Assembly (NCBI RefSeq): GCF_009769735.1
Contig: NZ_WSRO01000002.1
Coordinates: 3,050,001 to 3,114,000, forward strand
Source: Streptomyces sp. BA2
Lineage (GTDB): Bacteria > Actinomycetota > Actinomycetes > Streptomycetales > Streptomycetaceae
DNA: 64,000 nt
Reading direction: 5' to 3'
Positions 8,260 through 16,600 of the stretch are shown in pieces. Every line of letters begins with the position of its first letter. Position 1 is the stretch's first letter. The translations under genes and the position numbers were made by a program. The notes below the pieces were generated by a model, which did not search any database, had not been told where the DNA came from, and was given only the letters and a program-made list of their open reading frames with translations.

Positions 8260-9100
8260 GGCCGACCGCGCGCTGCGGGACTTCCTCACCGCGTACAACA
8301 AGGCCGAGAAGGCCTATGACCCGGCCCTGGACGCGGCCAGGGTCACGGGCCCGCTGAGCGCCATCAACCAGGCGGGCCTGAAGGTGCGGGGCGCGCAGAA
8401 TCCGGGCGGCAACCCCAAGCATGTGCCGCTTGAGCTGACGGACGCGAAGTTCTCGATCCCGAAGAAGGCCGGCTGGCCCCGGTGGTTCGTGGCCGACACG
8501 AAGTCCAACCGGCGGGGCGACCTGCGCTGGGTCCTGGTCTTCACCAAGGGCAGCAAGGACCAGCTGTGGGAGGCGTCCTACCTGAACCTGGTGTCGCCCG
8601 ACAAGATGCCCGAGCTGAAGAAGGACAAGGACGGCTGGGCGGAGCCGGTCGAGCTGAACTCCCCGTCCCTCGCGGTGGCGCCGAAGAACCTCGGCAAGGA
8701 GTACACGACGTATCTGAAGTCGGGCGGCGACACGTTCGCGCCGGGCGACCACACGTCCACGTGGAAGTCGTTCCGCGACAAGAACACCAAGCGCCGCGGC
8801 ATCGCCGTCCAGTACATCGACGAGCCGCAGAACGAGGGGACGTTCGCGCCGGTGGGCCTGCGCACCCAGGACGGCGGGGCGATGGTCTTCTTCTCGACGC
8901 ACCACTACGAGAAGCAGACCGCCGCGAAGGGCGTGAACCTCACCGTCGAGCCCGAGGTGAAGCCTCTCCTGAAGGGCGAGGTCAGGCAGTCGGTGATGCT
9001 GGAGCGCGTCTCCAACCAGGTCGTTCTCGACCCGGCGGGGTCGGGCAAGGTGACGTTCCTGAGCCGCATCCAGGGGCTGACGGGCGCGAAGGGCGAGTAG
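8093..9100 (+). CDS. Uncharacterised lipoprotein overlapping efeU
   Basis: 335 residues from ATG 8093; ATG 8123 and ATG 8162 are also in frame. All candidates lie inside the efeU tail. A signal peptide with lipobox TASGC precedes a soluble domain of about 290 residues with no family I can name. It contains regularly spaced Trp/Tyr residues (GWPRWFVAD, LRWVLVFTKG) reminiscent of a beta-rich domain. Its position at the end of efeOBU suggests a surface role, perhaps in the same operon. No catalytic motif is visible. Confidence 0.75.
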   Translation: MSRLPRQRTPMRDGRSRRPVRYAMVASTVTVLTVTASGCVTVHGEREVVPSATKAEADRALRDFLTAYNKAEKAYDPALDAARVTGPLSAINQAGLKVRGAQNPGGNPKHVPLELTDAKFSIPKKAGWPRWFVADTKSNRRGDLRWVLVFTKGSKDQLWEASYLNLVSPDKMPELKKDKDGWAEPVELNSPSLAVAPKNLGKEYTTYLKSGGDTFAPGDHTSTWKSFRDKNTKRRGIAVQYIDEPQNEGTFAPVGLRTQDGGAMVFFSTHHYEKQTAAKGVNLTVEPEVKPLLKGEVRQSVMLERVSNQVVLDPAGSGKVTFLSRIQGLTGAKGE

Positions 9101-9115
9101 CCCCGCGGCAGGGCG

Positions 9116-9859
9116 TCAGCCTCTCAACGGCCAGGCTGCGACGTCGTGCTGGGGCTCGCCCGCGACGCGAGCGCATTCGTCGGTGAGCGTCTCGAGGAGC
9201 GTCAGCGGGTCCGGGAGCGCGTGCTCGGGGCCGCGGATCCAGTGGACGGTCAGGTCACCGGGCAGCCGCGCGGGCGGCACGAGGACGTACGAGCCGCGGC
9301 AGTGCCAGCGCAGGCCGGGGTGTTCGTTCGTGGTCTCGGGGTGGCAGTCGAGCTCGCAGGGCCACCACTCGTCCTCGTCCTCGGGGGTGCCGCGGGTGAG
9401 CGTGAAGAAGAGCATCCGCCCCTCGTCCATGATGCCCTCGGACTCGGCGACGGGGCCCACGTCGATGCCGTCGGCGAGCAGCCTGGCGAGTGCCTCGCGC
9501 CCGGCGGCAAGCGGCACGTCAAGGACGTCGTGGACCATGCCGGTCGCGGTGATGAAGTTGGCCTGCGGCTGATGCCTTGCCCAGCGCTCGATCTGCCCGC
9601 GGTCGGTGGTGGACTGCGTCTGCCAGGCGAAGGAGATGGGGTGCCTGGCGGGGGTGGGACAGCCGATGCGGTCACAGGAACATCGGTACGCGGAGGGGTG
9701 CGCCGCCGGTGAGAGCGGCAGACCCGCTGCCGCCGCGGCGACGAGCAGGGCCTCGCGGCTCGCCTCTTCACCTGCCGTGTCCTCCGGTCGGGGACGCCGG
9801 CGAAGCCACTGGGAAATCCTGCTCTGTCCGCCGGACCGGCGGCCGAACTCCGCGCCCAT
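9116..9859 (-). CDS. Bifunctional primase/polymerase (prim-pol) N-terminal-domain protein
   Basis: 247 residues from ATG 9859, with GAGGGG seven bases upstream; in-frame ATGs at 9901 and 9979 lack a ribosome-binding site. A short basic N-terminus (GRRSGGQSRISQWLRRRPRP) precedes a prim-pol-like region: LAAAAAGLPLSPAAH, then CSCDRIGCPTPARHP, which carries the Cys/His pattern seen before the RNA-recognition-like fold, then FITATGMVHDVLDVP. Streptomyces carry several chromosomal proteins with this domain. The family is recognised with moderate confidence, and no helicase domain is present. Confidence 0.6.
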   Translation of the reverse strand: MGAEFGRRSGGQSRISQWLRRRPRPEDTAGEEASREALLVAAAAAGLPLSPAAHPSAYRCSCDRIGCPTPARHPISFAWQTQSTTDRGQIERWARHQPQANFITATGMVHDVLDVPLAAGREALARLLADGIDVGPVAESEGIMDEGRMLFFTLTRGTPEDEDEWWPCELDCHPETTNEHPGLRWHCRGSYVLVPPARLPGDLTVHWIRGPEHALPDPLTLLETLTDECARVAGEPQHDVAAWPLRG

Positions 9860-10029
9860 CAATCCCCTCACCTCGCATGTGTGCCGAGAAGCATCTCCCA
9901 TGGTCGCACCATCCTGCTCCTCGGGGGGCCAGAGCCCACATCCGGGGTAGCTGGGGTGATGCAAGGCGCAGGGTGACATCGCGCGTCATTGCGTACTAAC
10001 AGGGGATTTACCCCCCTACCGTATTCGCC

Positions 10030-10917
10030 ATGGTCACCAGGACTGTGCTCACGGGACTCTCGGGGCTCATGAGCCTCACCACACTGACCCTCGCGGCGCC
10101 CACGGGACCGCTCGCCCCGATCGAATGGGGCCGCGGCGGCCCTCTGACGGTGGAGGCCCTCCCCCGCATCACCTACACCGCGCACCGCGGGGGTGCCCTG
10201 GAAGTACCGGAGAACAGCATGTCCGGCCTGGTGGCGGCGTACAAACGCGGCACGTCCCAGGTCATCGACGTCGATACGCGGATACTGCGCGACGGCACCC
10301 TCGTGGCCATGCACGACGCGACCCTGGACCGTACGACGACGTCGAAGGGCCCGGTGCGCTCGCTGACCCTGCGCGAGTGGCGGAAGGTGAGGCTGCGGCC
10401 GGGCCCCGGCCTGCCCGGCAACTGGCGCTCCGAGCGGCCGCCGACGGTCGCCGAGGTCCTGGACCGCTTCGGCGGGCGGATCGTGCTGATGCTGGAGGCG
10501 AAGGATCCGCGCAGCCTGCGCAGGCTCGGCTCGCTGATCCGCTCCCGCGGCCTGACGCGCTCGGTGTTCGTGAACTCCAACGAGCCCCGCGTCGCCGCGC
10601 GCGCCCACCGGATGGGCCTGCTCGCGCAGCTGTGGCGCTCCAAGGCGCAGATGCGCACGGACCGGCCCGAGCGGTGGGCGGGGTTCGTGGACGTCCTGGA
10701 CGTGGATCACAAGGCGCGGGACGTGGATCTCCTGCGCGCGGTCGGCTCCGGGGTCCCCCGGGTGTGGGCGCACACGGTGACCACACCGCGCCAGCGCGAC
10801 CGTGCACTGCGGCTCGGCTGCAACGGAGTGATCACGGACACGCCGGGGCTGCTCGCGCGGACGCCGGTGAAGGGAGCGAAGACCTTCTGGCGGGGTCAGC
10901 GCGGCGCGATGCCGTAG
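10030..10917 (+). CDS. Secreted glycerophosphodiester phosphodiesterase
   Basis: 295 residues. An N-terminal hydrophobic segment (about 8-25) looks like a signal peptide. Then comes TAHRGGALEVPENSMSG, the HRG...PEN substrate and metal signature of GDPD enzymes, with ID-V-DTR and MHDATLDRTT supplying further conserved Asp/His residues. It should hydrolyse glycerophosphodiesters to glycerol-3-phosphate and an alcohol outside the cell. A TACCGT element seven bases before the ATG hints at a leaderless transcript. Its 3' end overlaps the convergent TetR gene by 22 bases. Confidence 0.88.
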   Translation: MVTRTVLTGLSGLMSLTTLTLAAPTGPLAPIEWGRGGPLTVEALPRITYTAHRGGALEVPENSMSGLVAAYKRGTSQVIDVDTRILRDGTLVAMHDATLDRTTTSKGPVRSLTLREWRKVRLRPGPGLPGNWRSERPPTVAEVLDRFGGRIVLMLEAKDPRSLRRLGSLIRSRGLTRSVFVNSNEPRVAARAHRMGLLAQLWRSKAQMRTDRPERWAGFVDVLDVDHKARDVDLLRAVGSGVPRVWAHTVTTPRQRDRALRLGCNGVITDTPGLLARTPVKGAKTFWRGQRGAMP

Positions 10918-11528
10918 AGGGCGTACTCGACGAGCTTGTCGGCGTACTCGTGCGTGAGCGGTCCTGTCCGCTGCATCCAGCGCTGGGCGAGCGGACCCGT
11001 CCACAGTTCCAGGGCGATGCGGGGGTCCACGTGGGGCGCGACCTGGCCGGCTTCCTGGGCGATCTCGATGCGCCTCACGTACATCCGGAGTCCGGGCTCA
11101 AGGAGCTTCTCCACGTACTCGGCGCCGAGCTCCGTGTTGAGGATGCCCTCGGCGGCGAGCGCCCGCCAAGGGGCGTCGTACTTGGGGTTGTTGAACTCGT
11201 CGATGGTGGCCCTCATGACGAGTTTGAGGTCCGCCTCCAGGTCTCCGGAGTCCGGGATCTCGGTCGGGGGCAGGTCGCCGCCCGCGTTGTCGCTCGCCTC
11301 CTGGTGGGCCTGCTCGCCGAGGTCCAGGAAGGCGTCGAGCAGGACGGCGCCCTTCGACGGCCACCAGCGGTAGATCGTCTGCTTGCCCACGCCCGCGCGG
11401 GCGGCGATCGCCTCGATCGTGAGCTTGCCGTACCCGACCTCGGAGACCAGGTCGAGGGCGGCGTCATAGATCGCGCGGCGCGAGCGTTCGCTGCGGCGCT
11501 TGGAGTCAGGGGCGGATTTCGTGGCCAT
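10896..11528 (-). CDS. TetR-family transcriptional regulator
   Basis: 210 residues from ATG 11528. The N-terminal helix-turn-helix is canonical: AIYDAALDLVSEVGYGKLTIEAIAARAGVGKQTIYRWWPSK (residues about 22-62). The C-terminal region is a TetR_C-like helical ligand domain. Three near-identical palindromes in the divergent region (11555, 11583, 11619) are the obvious operators, implying autoregulation and control of the small protein gene at 11685. Confidence 0.9.
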   Translation of the reverse strand: MATKSAPDSKRRSERSRRAIYDAALDLVSEVGYGKLTIEAIAARAGVGKQTIYRWWPSKGAVLLDAFLDLGEQAHQEASDNAGGDLPPTEIPDSGDLEADLKLVMRATIDEFNNPKYDAPWRALAAEGILNTELGAEYVEKLLEPGLRMYVRRIEIAQEAGQVAPHVDPRIALELWTGPLAQRWMQRTGPLTHEYADKLVEYALYGIAPR

Positions 11529-11554
11529 GCCGTCGAATGTAGCAGCGGACGAGC

Positions 11555-11635
11555 CGAGACGTACCGTCTCGTAAACGCTTGACAAGACGAACCGTCTCGT
11601 TCAAAGTAACCGAAGAAGCGAGACGGTACGTCTCG
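11555..11635. promoter_or_regulatory. Triple TetR operator array
   Basis: Three palindromes share CGAGACG-n3-CGTCTCG: 11555-11571 (spacer TAC), 11583-11599 (left arm CAAGACG, spacer AAC) and 11619-11635 (spacer GTA). Centre spacings are 28 and 36 bases. They occupy the whole divergent promoter between the TetR gene and the small ORF at 11685. Confidence 0.88.
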
Positions 11636-11684
11636 CGGAAGCTCGTCGAAAGCCATCACAAAGTCATCAACCGGAGGTACGCAC

Positions 11685-11867
11685 ATGTCGCGAGGTGGAG
11701 CAGGAAACATGCTGGGCGTGGGCGGTACGCGCACCAACCTCTCCCGCAAGGCGCTGCGCGGCGGGGGCCGCGGCGGCCAGGTCGGCGGCGGGCTCAGCCC
11801 GCAGGCGCAGAAGCGCGAGCTGCTGCGCAAGCTGCAGGAAGGCCGCTCGGCGCGCGGCCAGTCGTGA
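11685..11867 (+). CDS. Small basic protein, DUF6243-like
   Basis: 60 residues starting with ATG 11685, preceded by GGAGG with good spacing. It is very rich in Gly and Arg (GNMLGVGGTRTNLSRKALRGG) with a short C-terminal amphipathic helix (QKRELLRKLQE). It resembles a small Streptomyces family I recall as DUF6243; function unknown. The TetR operator array directly upstream implies it is the regulator's target. Confidence 0.75.
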   Translation: MSRGGAGNMLGVGGTRTNLSRKALRGGGRGGQVGGGLSPQAQKRELLRKLQEGRSARGQS

Positions 11868-11958
11868 AACGGGGCAGGAGACGGGGAGGTGGACGGCGTC
11901 TTGACCATCCACCTCCCCGAGTGGACCACTCGCTGAACCACCCGTTCAGATCACAGCG

Positions 11959-12045
11959 CGAGGGCTCCTCAGACCGCACCATGGGCAGCAACTGCCCCAT
12001 TCTGGGCAGTAACTGACCTCCGCGGTACGTGAGGAGCCCTCGTTG
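11959..12045 (+). promoter_or_regulatory. Structured leader of the dimethylargininase gene (candidate RBS-sequestering element)
   Basis: CGAGGGCTCCTCA (11959-11971) is a perfect 13-base complement of TGAGGAGCCCTCG (12030-12042), which contains the GAGGAG ribosome-binding site and abuts the TTG start at 12043. Between the arms lie a hairpin (GGGCAG-CAA-CTGCCC, 11983-11997) and a short ORF. If transcribed together, the stem would mask the ribosome-binding site. A DNA-level operator role, for example for an Lrp/AsnC protein, is the alternative. Confidence 0.55.
11981..12016 (+). CDS. Possible 11-residue leader peptide MGSNCPILGSN
   Basis: ATG 11981 to TGA 12014-12016 lies wholly inside the loop of the proposed leader stem. 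There is no Shine-Dalgarno sequence before the ATG, so translation would need a leaderless or weak start. It has an internal GSN repeat. I list it because of its position, not because coding is proven. Confidence 0.3.
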   Translation: MGSNCPILGSN

Positions 12046-12867
12046 AGTCGTTTTCCTCGTCGCGCCACACCCCGGCGCTATCTGATGTGCTCACCGGCAC
12101 ACTTCAAGGTCACGTACTCCATCAACCCCTGGATGGATCCCTCGAAACCGGTCGACGTCCCCCTGGCCATCGCCCAATGGGAGGATCTGCGCGACCGCTA
12201 CCGCTCGCTCGGCCACACCGTCGAGGAGCTCACGCCGCGTCCGGGCCTGCCGGACATGGTCTTCGCCGCGAACGGCGCGACCGTCATCGGGGGCCGTGTG
12301 CTCGGCGCGCGGTTCGCCTATCCGGAGCGCGGTGCCGAAGCCGTCGCCCACCTGGAGTGGTTCCGGGAGCACGGCTTCACTGACCTCCACGAACCCACGC
12401 ACATCAACGAGGGCGAGGGCGACTTCGCCGTCACGTCCTCGTACGTCCTTGCCGGGCGCGGCTTCCGGGCCAGCCCCCTGTCGCACGGGGAGGCGCAGGA
12501 GTTCTTCGGCCGCCCGGTGCTCGGGCTCGATCTCGTCGATCCCCGCTACTACCACCTGGACACGGCGCTCGCGGTGCTCGACGACGCGACGGACGACGTC
12601 ATGTACTACCCGCCCGCGTTCTCGCCGGGCAGTCAGGCGGTCCTGCGGCGGCTCTTCCCCGACGCGCTGATCGCCGAGGAGCCGGACGCGGTGGCCCTTG
12701 GGCTCAACGCGGTGTCGGACGGTCTGCACGTGCTGCTCCCGCAGGCCGCGGTGGGCCTCTTCGCGCCGCTGCGGGAGCGTGGCTACGAACCCGTCGGCAT
12801 GGATCTGGGCGAGCTGCTCAAGGGCGGCGGCAGCGTGAAGTGCTGCACGCAGGAGCTACGCGTCTAG
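12043..12867 (+). CDS. ddaH: Dimethylargininase (N-dimethylarginine dimethylaminohydrolase)
   Basis: 274 residues from TTG 12043 with GAGGAG seven bases upstream. Amidinotransferase/DDAH-superfamily features are in order: MCSPAHFKVTYSINPWM, PDMVFAANGATV, EGEGDFAV, a histidine in NAVSDGLHVLLP and the catalytic Cys near the C-terminus in GGGSVKCCTQEL. The enzyme would hydrolyse methylated arginines to citrulline and methylamines; an arginine-deiminase-like or agmatine-related activity is possible. Its 3' end overlaps the convergent Rsm22 gene by 12 bases. Confidence 0.88.
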   Translation: MSRFPRRATPRRYLMCSPAHFKVTYSINPWMDPSKPVDVPLAIAQWEDLRDRYRSLGHTVEELTPRPGLPDMVFAANGATVIGGRVLGARFAYPERGAEAVAHLEWFREHGFTDLHEPTHINEGEGDFAVTSSYVLAGRGFRASPLSHGEAQEFFGRPVLGLDLVDPRYYHLDTALAVLDDATDDVMYYPPAFSPGSQAVLRRLFPDALIAEEPDAVALGLNAVSDGLHVLLPQAAVGLFAPLRERGYEPVGMDLGELLKGGGSVKCCTQELRV

Positions 12868-13875
12868 CGCGTCGCCGTCATGGGGCGGCCAGGCGTCGCC
12901 CCACTCCGCGTCGCGGGCCGCGCGGTACAGCGGACCGTGGCGCTTGGTCACGGTCTCGCGGTGCAGTGTCTCGTCCGCCGCGCACAGGTCGAGCAGGACC
13001 TGGCCCTTGCGGATCTGCGGCTTGCGTACGACACGCTTGGGCGCGGGGCCGGCGTCGAAGCGGACCGCGGCCACGTAACTGAACTTCTCGTCCTCGTACG
13101 CCAGGGAGCCGCCCTTGACCTTCCGGTGCAGGGAGGAGCGGCTGACGCGGGCGGAGAAGTGGCACCAGTCGTCGCCGGGCACGATCGGGCAGGCGGCGCT
13201 GTGCGGACAGGGCGCGGCGACGCGGAAGCCGGCGGCGATCAGCCGGTCGCGGGCCTCGATGACGCGGGCGTAGCCGTCGGGGGTGCCGGGTTCGACGATG
13301 ACGACGGCCTGCTGTGCGGCTGCCGCCGCCACGTCCACCAGGGACCGGCGGTCGTCCTCCGTCAGCTCCTTGAGGACGTACGACACCGTGACGAGATCGG
13401 TGCTCTCGATGCTGAGCGCCGATCCGATACGAGAGCGCTGCCACTGCGCGGCCTTCAACCACGGGTTCGCCGCGGCCAGTTCACGGCCCAGGGCGAGGGC
13501 GGGCTCGGCCCAGTCGAGAACCGTGACGGGCCGCTCGCCCTCCCAGGTCGCGCTCACCGCCCAGGTCGCGGCGCCGGTCCCACCGCCGACGTCCACATGA
13601 CTGCCGGGCGCCCACCCTGCGGGCGCCGCGTCCGCGAGGGCGCCGAGCGCGGCACGCACCGCCTCGAAGGTCGCGGGCATGCGGTAAGCGGCGTACGCGG
13701 CGACATCGGCACGGTCACGCAGAATCGGGGCGTCGGTCGGGGTACGCCCCCGGTAGTTGGCGATCAGCCGGTCAACAGCTTGCGCGGCCTGCTTGGCCGG
13801 AAGCCCGTCGAGAAGCCCGGCGAGGGCGGTGCGCAGGGTCTCGGCCGGAGAGACGGGGGAGGTCGGGGCGTTCAC
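12856..13875 (-). CDS. Rsm22-type small ribosomal subunit methyltransferase-like protein
   Basis: 339 residues. A class I SAM-binding motif is present in HVDVGGGTGAATWA, followed by the Rsm22 signature PCPHSAACPIVPGDDWCHFSARVSRSSLHR and YEDEKFSYV. The clustered cysteines are conserved in Rsm22 proteins and in the mitochondrial homologue METTL17, where they hold an iron-sulfur cluster. A role in small-subunit assembly or rRNA modification is expected from the family; the substrate is not shown here. Confidence 0.87.
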   Translation of the reverse strand: MNAPTSPVSPAETLRTALAGLLDGLPAKQAAQAVDRLIANYRGRTPTDAPILRDRADVAAYAAYRMPATFEAVRAALGALADAAPAGWAPGSHVDVGGGTGAATWAVSATWEGERPVTVLDWAEPALALGRELAAANPWLKAAQWQRSRIGSALSIESTDLVTVSYVLKELTEDDRRSLVDVAAAAAQQAVVIVEPGTPDGYARVIEARDRLIAAGFRVAAPCPHSAACPIVPGDDWCHFSARVSRSSLHRKVKGGSLAYEDEKFSYVAAVRFDAGPAPKRVVRKPQIRKGQVLLDLCAADETLHRETVTKRHGPLYRAARDAEWGDAWPPHDGDALDA

Positions 13876-13901
13876 CCGGTGATTCTAGGGTGCGCCGAGG
13901 A

Positions 13902-13985
13902 GCGCCCCGTAAGGGGCGCGGGACCGGGCCCCGCAAGGGGCGCGGGGAACTGCGCGACAAGCCCCCACCGGCCCGCAGGTAAATT
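13902..13985. repeat. GGGGCGCGGGGAACTGCGCG-family intergenic repeat with hairpins
   Basis: GCGCCCC-GTAA-GGGGCGC (13902-13919), a second short hairpin (GCCCCGCAAGGGGC), then the family core GGGGCGCGGGGAACTGCGCG and a tail rich in CCCCCACCGG. It lies downstream of the minus-strand hydrolase gene and probably acts as its terminator. Related copies occur at 37283-37430 and, as a hairpin only, at 40379-40398. Confidence 0.75.
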
Positions 13986-14002
13986 CCCCCCTCAGCAAAG
14001 CC

Positions 14003-15181
14003 TCAGCGCGCCGCGCGGGCCAGCCGTGTAGCCGCCCGGGCCCGGGGCCCGCTGTCGGCGCGCCCCCGCCGCGGGTGGACCGTGTTCGCCAGAAGGATCA
14101 GGAACGTGTCCGTGGCCGGGTCGATGACCAAGGACGTCCCCGTGAACCCCGTATGCCCCGCCGCACCGCGCCCCGCGAGCTCCCCCATGAACCACGCCTG
14201 GTCAAGGCCGAAGCCGAGCCCCGGCGGCGTCAGCATCAGCTCCACGAAATCCGGGCCGAGGATGCGCGCCGTACCGTACGAGCCGCCGCAGAGCAGCGCA
14301 CGGCAGAACACCGCGAGGTCGCGCGCGGTGGAGAAGAGCCCGGCGTGGCCCGCGACGCCGCCGAGCGCCCAGGCGTTCTCGTCGTGCACCTCGCCCCGCA
14401 GCATCCCCCGGTCGGCCTTCGCCCAGGGCCCGCGCTGGTCCTCGGTGGCGGCGGCGTCGGGACGCGGCCCGAAGCCGGTGGCCGCCATGCCCAGCGGCCG
14501 CGTGATGCCCTCACGGATGAGGGCGTCGAGCGGGCGGCGCGTGAGGCGCTCCAGGACGTGCTGGAGGAGCAGCATGTTCAGGTCGGAGTAGACATAGTCG
14601 CCCGGCAGGCTCGACGGGGCCTCCGCACGCAGGGCGGCGAGACGAGCGGCGCCGTCCGGGCAGTCGTACAGCGGGAGTTCGGGGCGCAGACCCGAGGTGT
14701 GCGTGAGCAGCTGGCGCACCGTGATGCCGTGCTCGGCGGCCGCCGTGAACTCGGGGACGTACGCGGAGACCAGCGCGTCGATGCCGAGCGTGCCGCGCTC
14801 AAGCTGCTGCATCGCGGCGACCGTGGTGAACAATTTGGTGAGCGAGGCCAGGTCGAAGGGAGTCCCCGTGCGGGTCAACACCTGTTCCGCGGGCGGCAGT
14901 TCGACGCCCGCGTCCTTCTCCGGGTCGTACGCGGCATAGCGCACCGCACGGCCCACCGCCTCATGGACGGCGATCACCGGGCCGCGTCCGGCGAGCACGA
15001 CGGCGCCCGCGCACCAGGGCCGCTCGCCGCGCGTCAGCGCGCGCACCTCGCGTACGAGGTGGGCCATCTCATCCGTGTCGAGCCCCGCACGGTCCGGCGT
15101 CCCGGCGCGCAGGAGGCGTGGCGCGGTCAGTGGTCCTTCCCCTCCCGATTCGGCCTGGCCGAGTGCTGCCAGGGGCGGCAC
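14003..15181 (-). CDS. Beta-lactamase-fold serine hydrolase
   Basis: Up to 392 residues; the start is uncertain. GTG 15181 would overlap the upstream MFS gene by 55 bases, while a GGGAGGGGAAGG sequence precedes an in-frame CTG at about 15130. Class C beta-lactamase/esterase motifs: SLTK (Ser-xx-Lys nucleophile), YSD (the YxN position) and HTGFTG (KTG equivalent). Such enzymes act as D-amino-acid peptidases or esterases. There is no clear signal peptide, which suggests a cytoplasmic enzyme. It is probably transcribed with the MFS gene. Confidence 0.85.
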   Translation of the reverse strand: MPPLAALGQAESGGEGPLTAPRLLRAGTPDRAGLDTDEMAHLVREVRALTRGERPWCAGAVVLAGRGPVIAVHEAVGRAVRYAAYDPEKDAGVELPPAEQVLTRTGTPFDLASLTKLFTTVAAMQQLERGTLGIDALVSAYVPEFTAAAEHGITVRQLLTHTSGLRPELPLYDCPDGAARLAALRAEAPSSLPGDYVYSDLNMLLLQHVLERLTRRPLDALIREGITRPLGMAATGFGPRPDAAATEDQRGPWAKADRGMLRGEVHDENAWALGGVAGHAGLFSTARDLAVFCRALLCGGSYGTARILGPDFVELMLTPPGLGFGLDQAWFMGELAGRGAAGHTGFTGTSLVIDPATDTFLILLANTVHPRRGRADSGPRARAATRLARAAR

Positions 15182-16476
15182 AGTCCCAAGAAGCAGCCGA
15201 TGGCCGCAAGACCGCAGACGAGCTGGACGAGGGCCATCGGCACGGCCGTGGCCTCGCCCGCGATGCCCACGAGCGGGGATGCGATCGCGCCGACGAGGAA
15301 CGAGGACGTGCCGAGCAGCGCCGACGCTGAGCCCGCGGCGTGCGGGGTGCGCATCAGGGCGAGGGCGTTGGTGTTGGGCGTACCGAGGCCCATCGCCGAC
15401 ATCAGGACGAAGAGCCCGGCCGCGACGGGGAACAGACCGACGTCACCGAAGACGCCCGACGTCATGAGGAGCAGCGCGCCCGCGGCGAGGACGATGACGC
15501 TCAGGCCGAAGGCGAGCACCTTGTCGAGGCTGACCCGGCCGACGAGGATCTTGCCGTTGATCTGGCCGACGGTGATCAGGCCGATGGAGTTCACGCCGAA
15601 GAGCAGGCTGAAGGTCTGCGGGGACGCCCCGTAGATCTCCTGGACGACGAACGGCGACGCGGAGACGTACGCGAACAGCGCGGCGAACGCGAAGCCGCCC
15701 GCGAGCATGTACCCGGTGAAGACGCGGTCGGCGAGGAGCGACCTCATGGTGCGCAGCGCCTCGGCGGTGCCGCCGCTGTGCCGGTTCTCGGGGGCGAGCG
15801 TCTCGGGCAGGCGCCGCCAGACCACCGCCGTCAGGGCGATGCCGACGACCGTGAGGACGGCGAAGATGCCGCGCCAGTCGGTGAAGCGCAGGACCTGGCC
15901 GCCGATGAGGGGCGCGATGACCGGGGCGACCCCGGAGATCAGCATGAGGGTGGAGAAGAAGCGGGCCATCTCCACGCCGTCGTAGAGGTCACGGACGACG
16001 GCGCGGGCGATGACGATGCCCGCGGCGCCCGCGAGGCCCTGCAACAGGCGGAAGGCGATGAGGAGTTCGGCGGTGGGCGCGAACGCGCAGATCGCGGTGG
16101 CGAGGATGTAGATGAAGAGCCCGATGAGCAGCGGCCTGCGCCGCCCCCACTTGTCGCTCATCGGCCCGACGACGAGCTGCCCGAGCGCCATGCCGGTGAG
16201 GCAGGCGGTGAGGGTCAGCTGCGCGGTCGCGGCGGACGTGTGCAGCGAGCGGGTGACCTCCGGGAGCGCCGGGAGGTACATGTCCATGGAGAGCGGCGGC
16301 ACCGCGGTGAGGCCGCCGAGCACGAGGGTGACGAGGAGGCCGGTGCGGCGCTGGGCGGTGAGGGCGGGGGCCGCGGAAGCGGGGGCCGCGGGGGCCGGTG
16401 CCTTCTCCACCGTCCGGGACTGCCGTACGAGGGGGCCTTCGGGCCCACTCGTGGTGCGGCTGCCGTGCTCCGGCAT
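15127..16476 (-). CDS. Bcr/CflA-family multidrug MFS transporter
   Basis: 449 residues, 12 predicted membrane segments after a long Ala/Pro-rich N-terminus. PPLSMDMYLPALPEV in the first segment is the Bcr/CflA signature, with DKWGRRRPLLIGL as the loop 2-3 MFS motif. It should export drugs or small metabolites by proton antiport. It overlaps the downstream hydrolase gene, suggesting co-expression. Confidence 0.9.
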   Translation of the reverse strand: MPEHGSRTTSGPEGPLVRQSRTVEKAPAPAAPASAAPALTAQRRTGLLVTLVLGGLTAVPPLSMDMYLPALPEVTRSLHTSAATAQLTLTACLTGMALGQLVVGPMSDKWGRRRPLLIGLFIYILATAICAFAPTAELLIAFRLLQGLAGAAGIVIARAVVRDLYDGVEMARFFSTLMLISGVAPVIAPLIGGQVLRFTDWRGIFAVLTVVGIALTAVVWRRLPETLAPENRHSGGTAEALRTMRSLLADRVFTGYMLAGGFAFAALFAYVSASPFVVQEIYGASPQTFSLLFGVNSIGLITVGQINGKILVGRVSLDKVLAFGLSVIVLAAGALLLMTSGVFGDVGLFPVAAGLFVLMSAMGLGTPNTNALALMRTPHAAGSASALLGTSSFLVGAIASPLVGIAGEATAVPMALVQLVCGLAAIGCFLGLCRPWQHSARPNREGKDH

Positions 16477-16600
16477 GCGGATTCCCTCCCGATTAGGCGT
16501 GCGATTACCTATGCTCTCAGCTCAGCTGTGCTGGTTGAGACCATTTCCCCGGTAGTCCGCGGGACTCCGCGGTACTCCGGCTGTACGAACAGGGGCCCCA

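Noticed and set aside
4636..8301. A 1221-codon minus-strand open frame opposite efeOBU
   Set aside because: It mirrors the codon-position GC bias of the plus-strand genes, has no recognisable domain, and efeO, efeB and efeU are certain.
11579..12016. ORF of 140 codons starting among the TetR operators
   Set aside because: No ribosome-binding site and an arginine-rich random-looking translation; the 60-codon ORF at 11685 in another frame has a good site.
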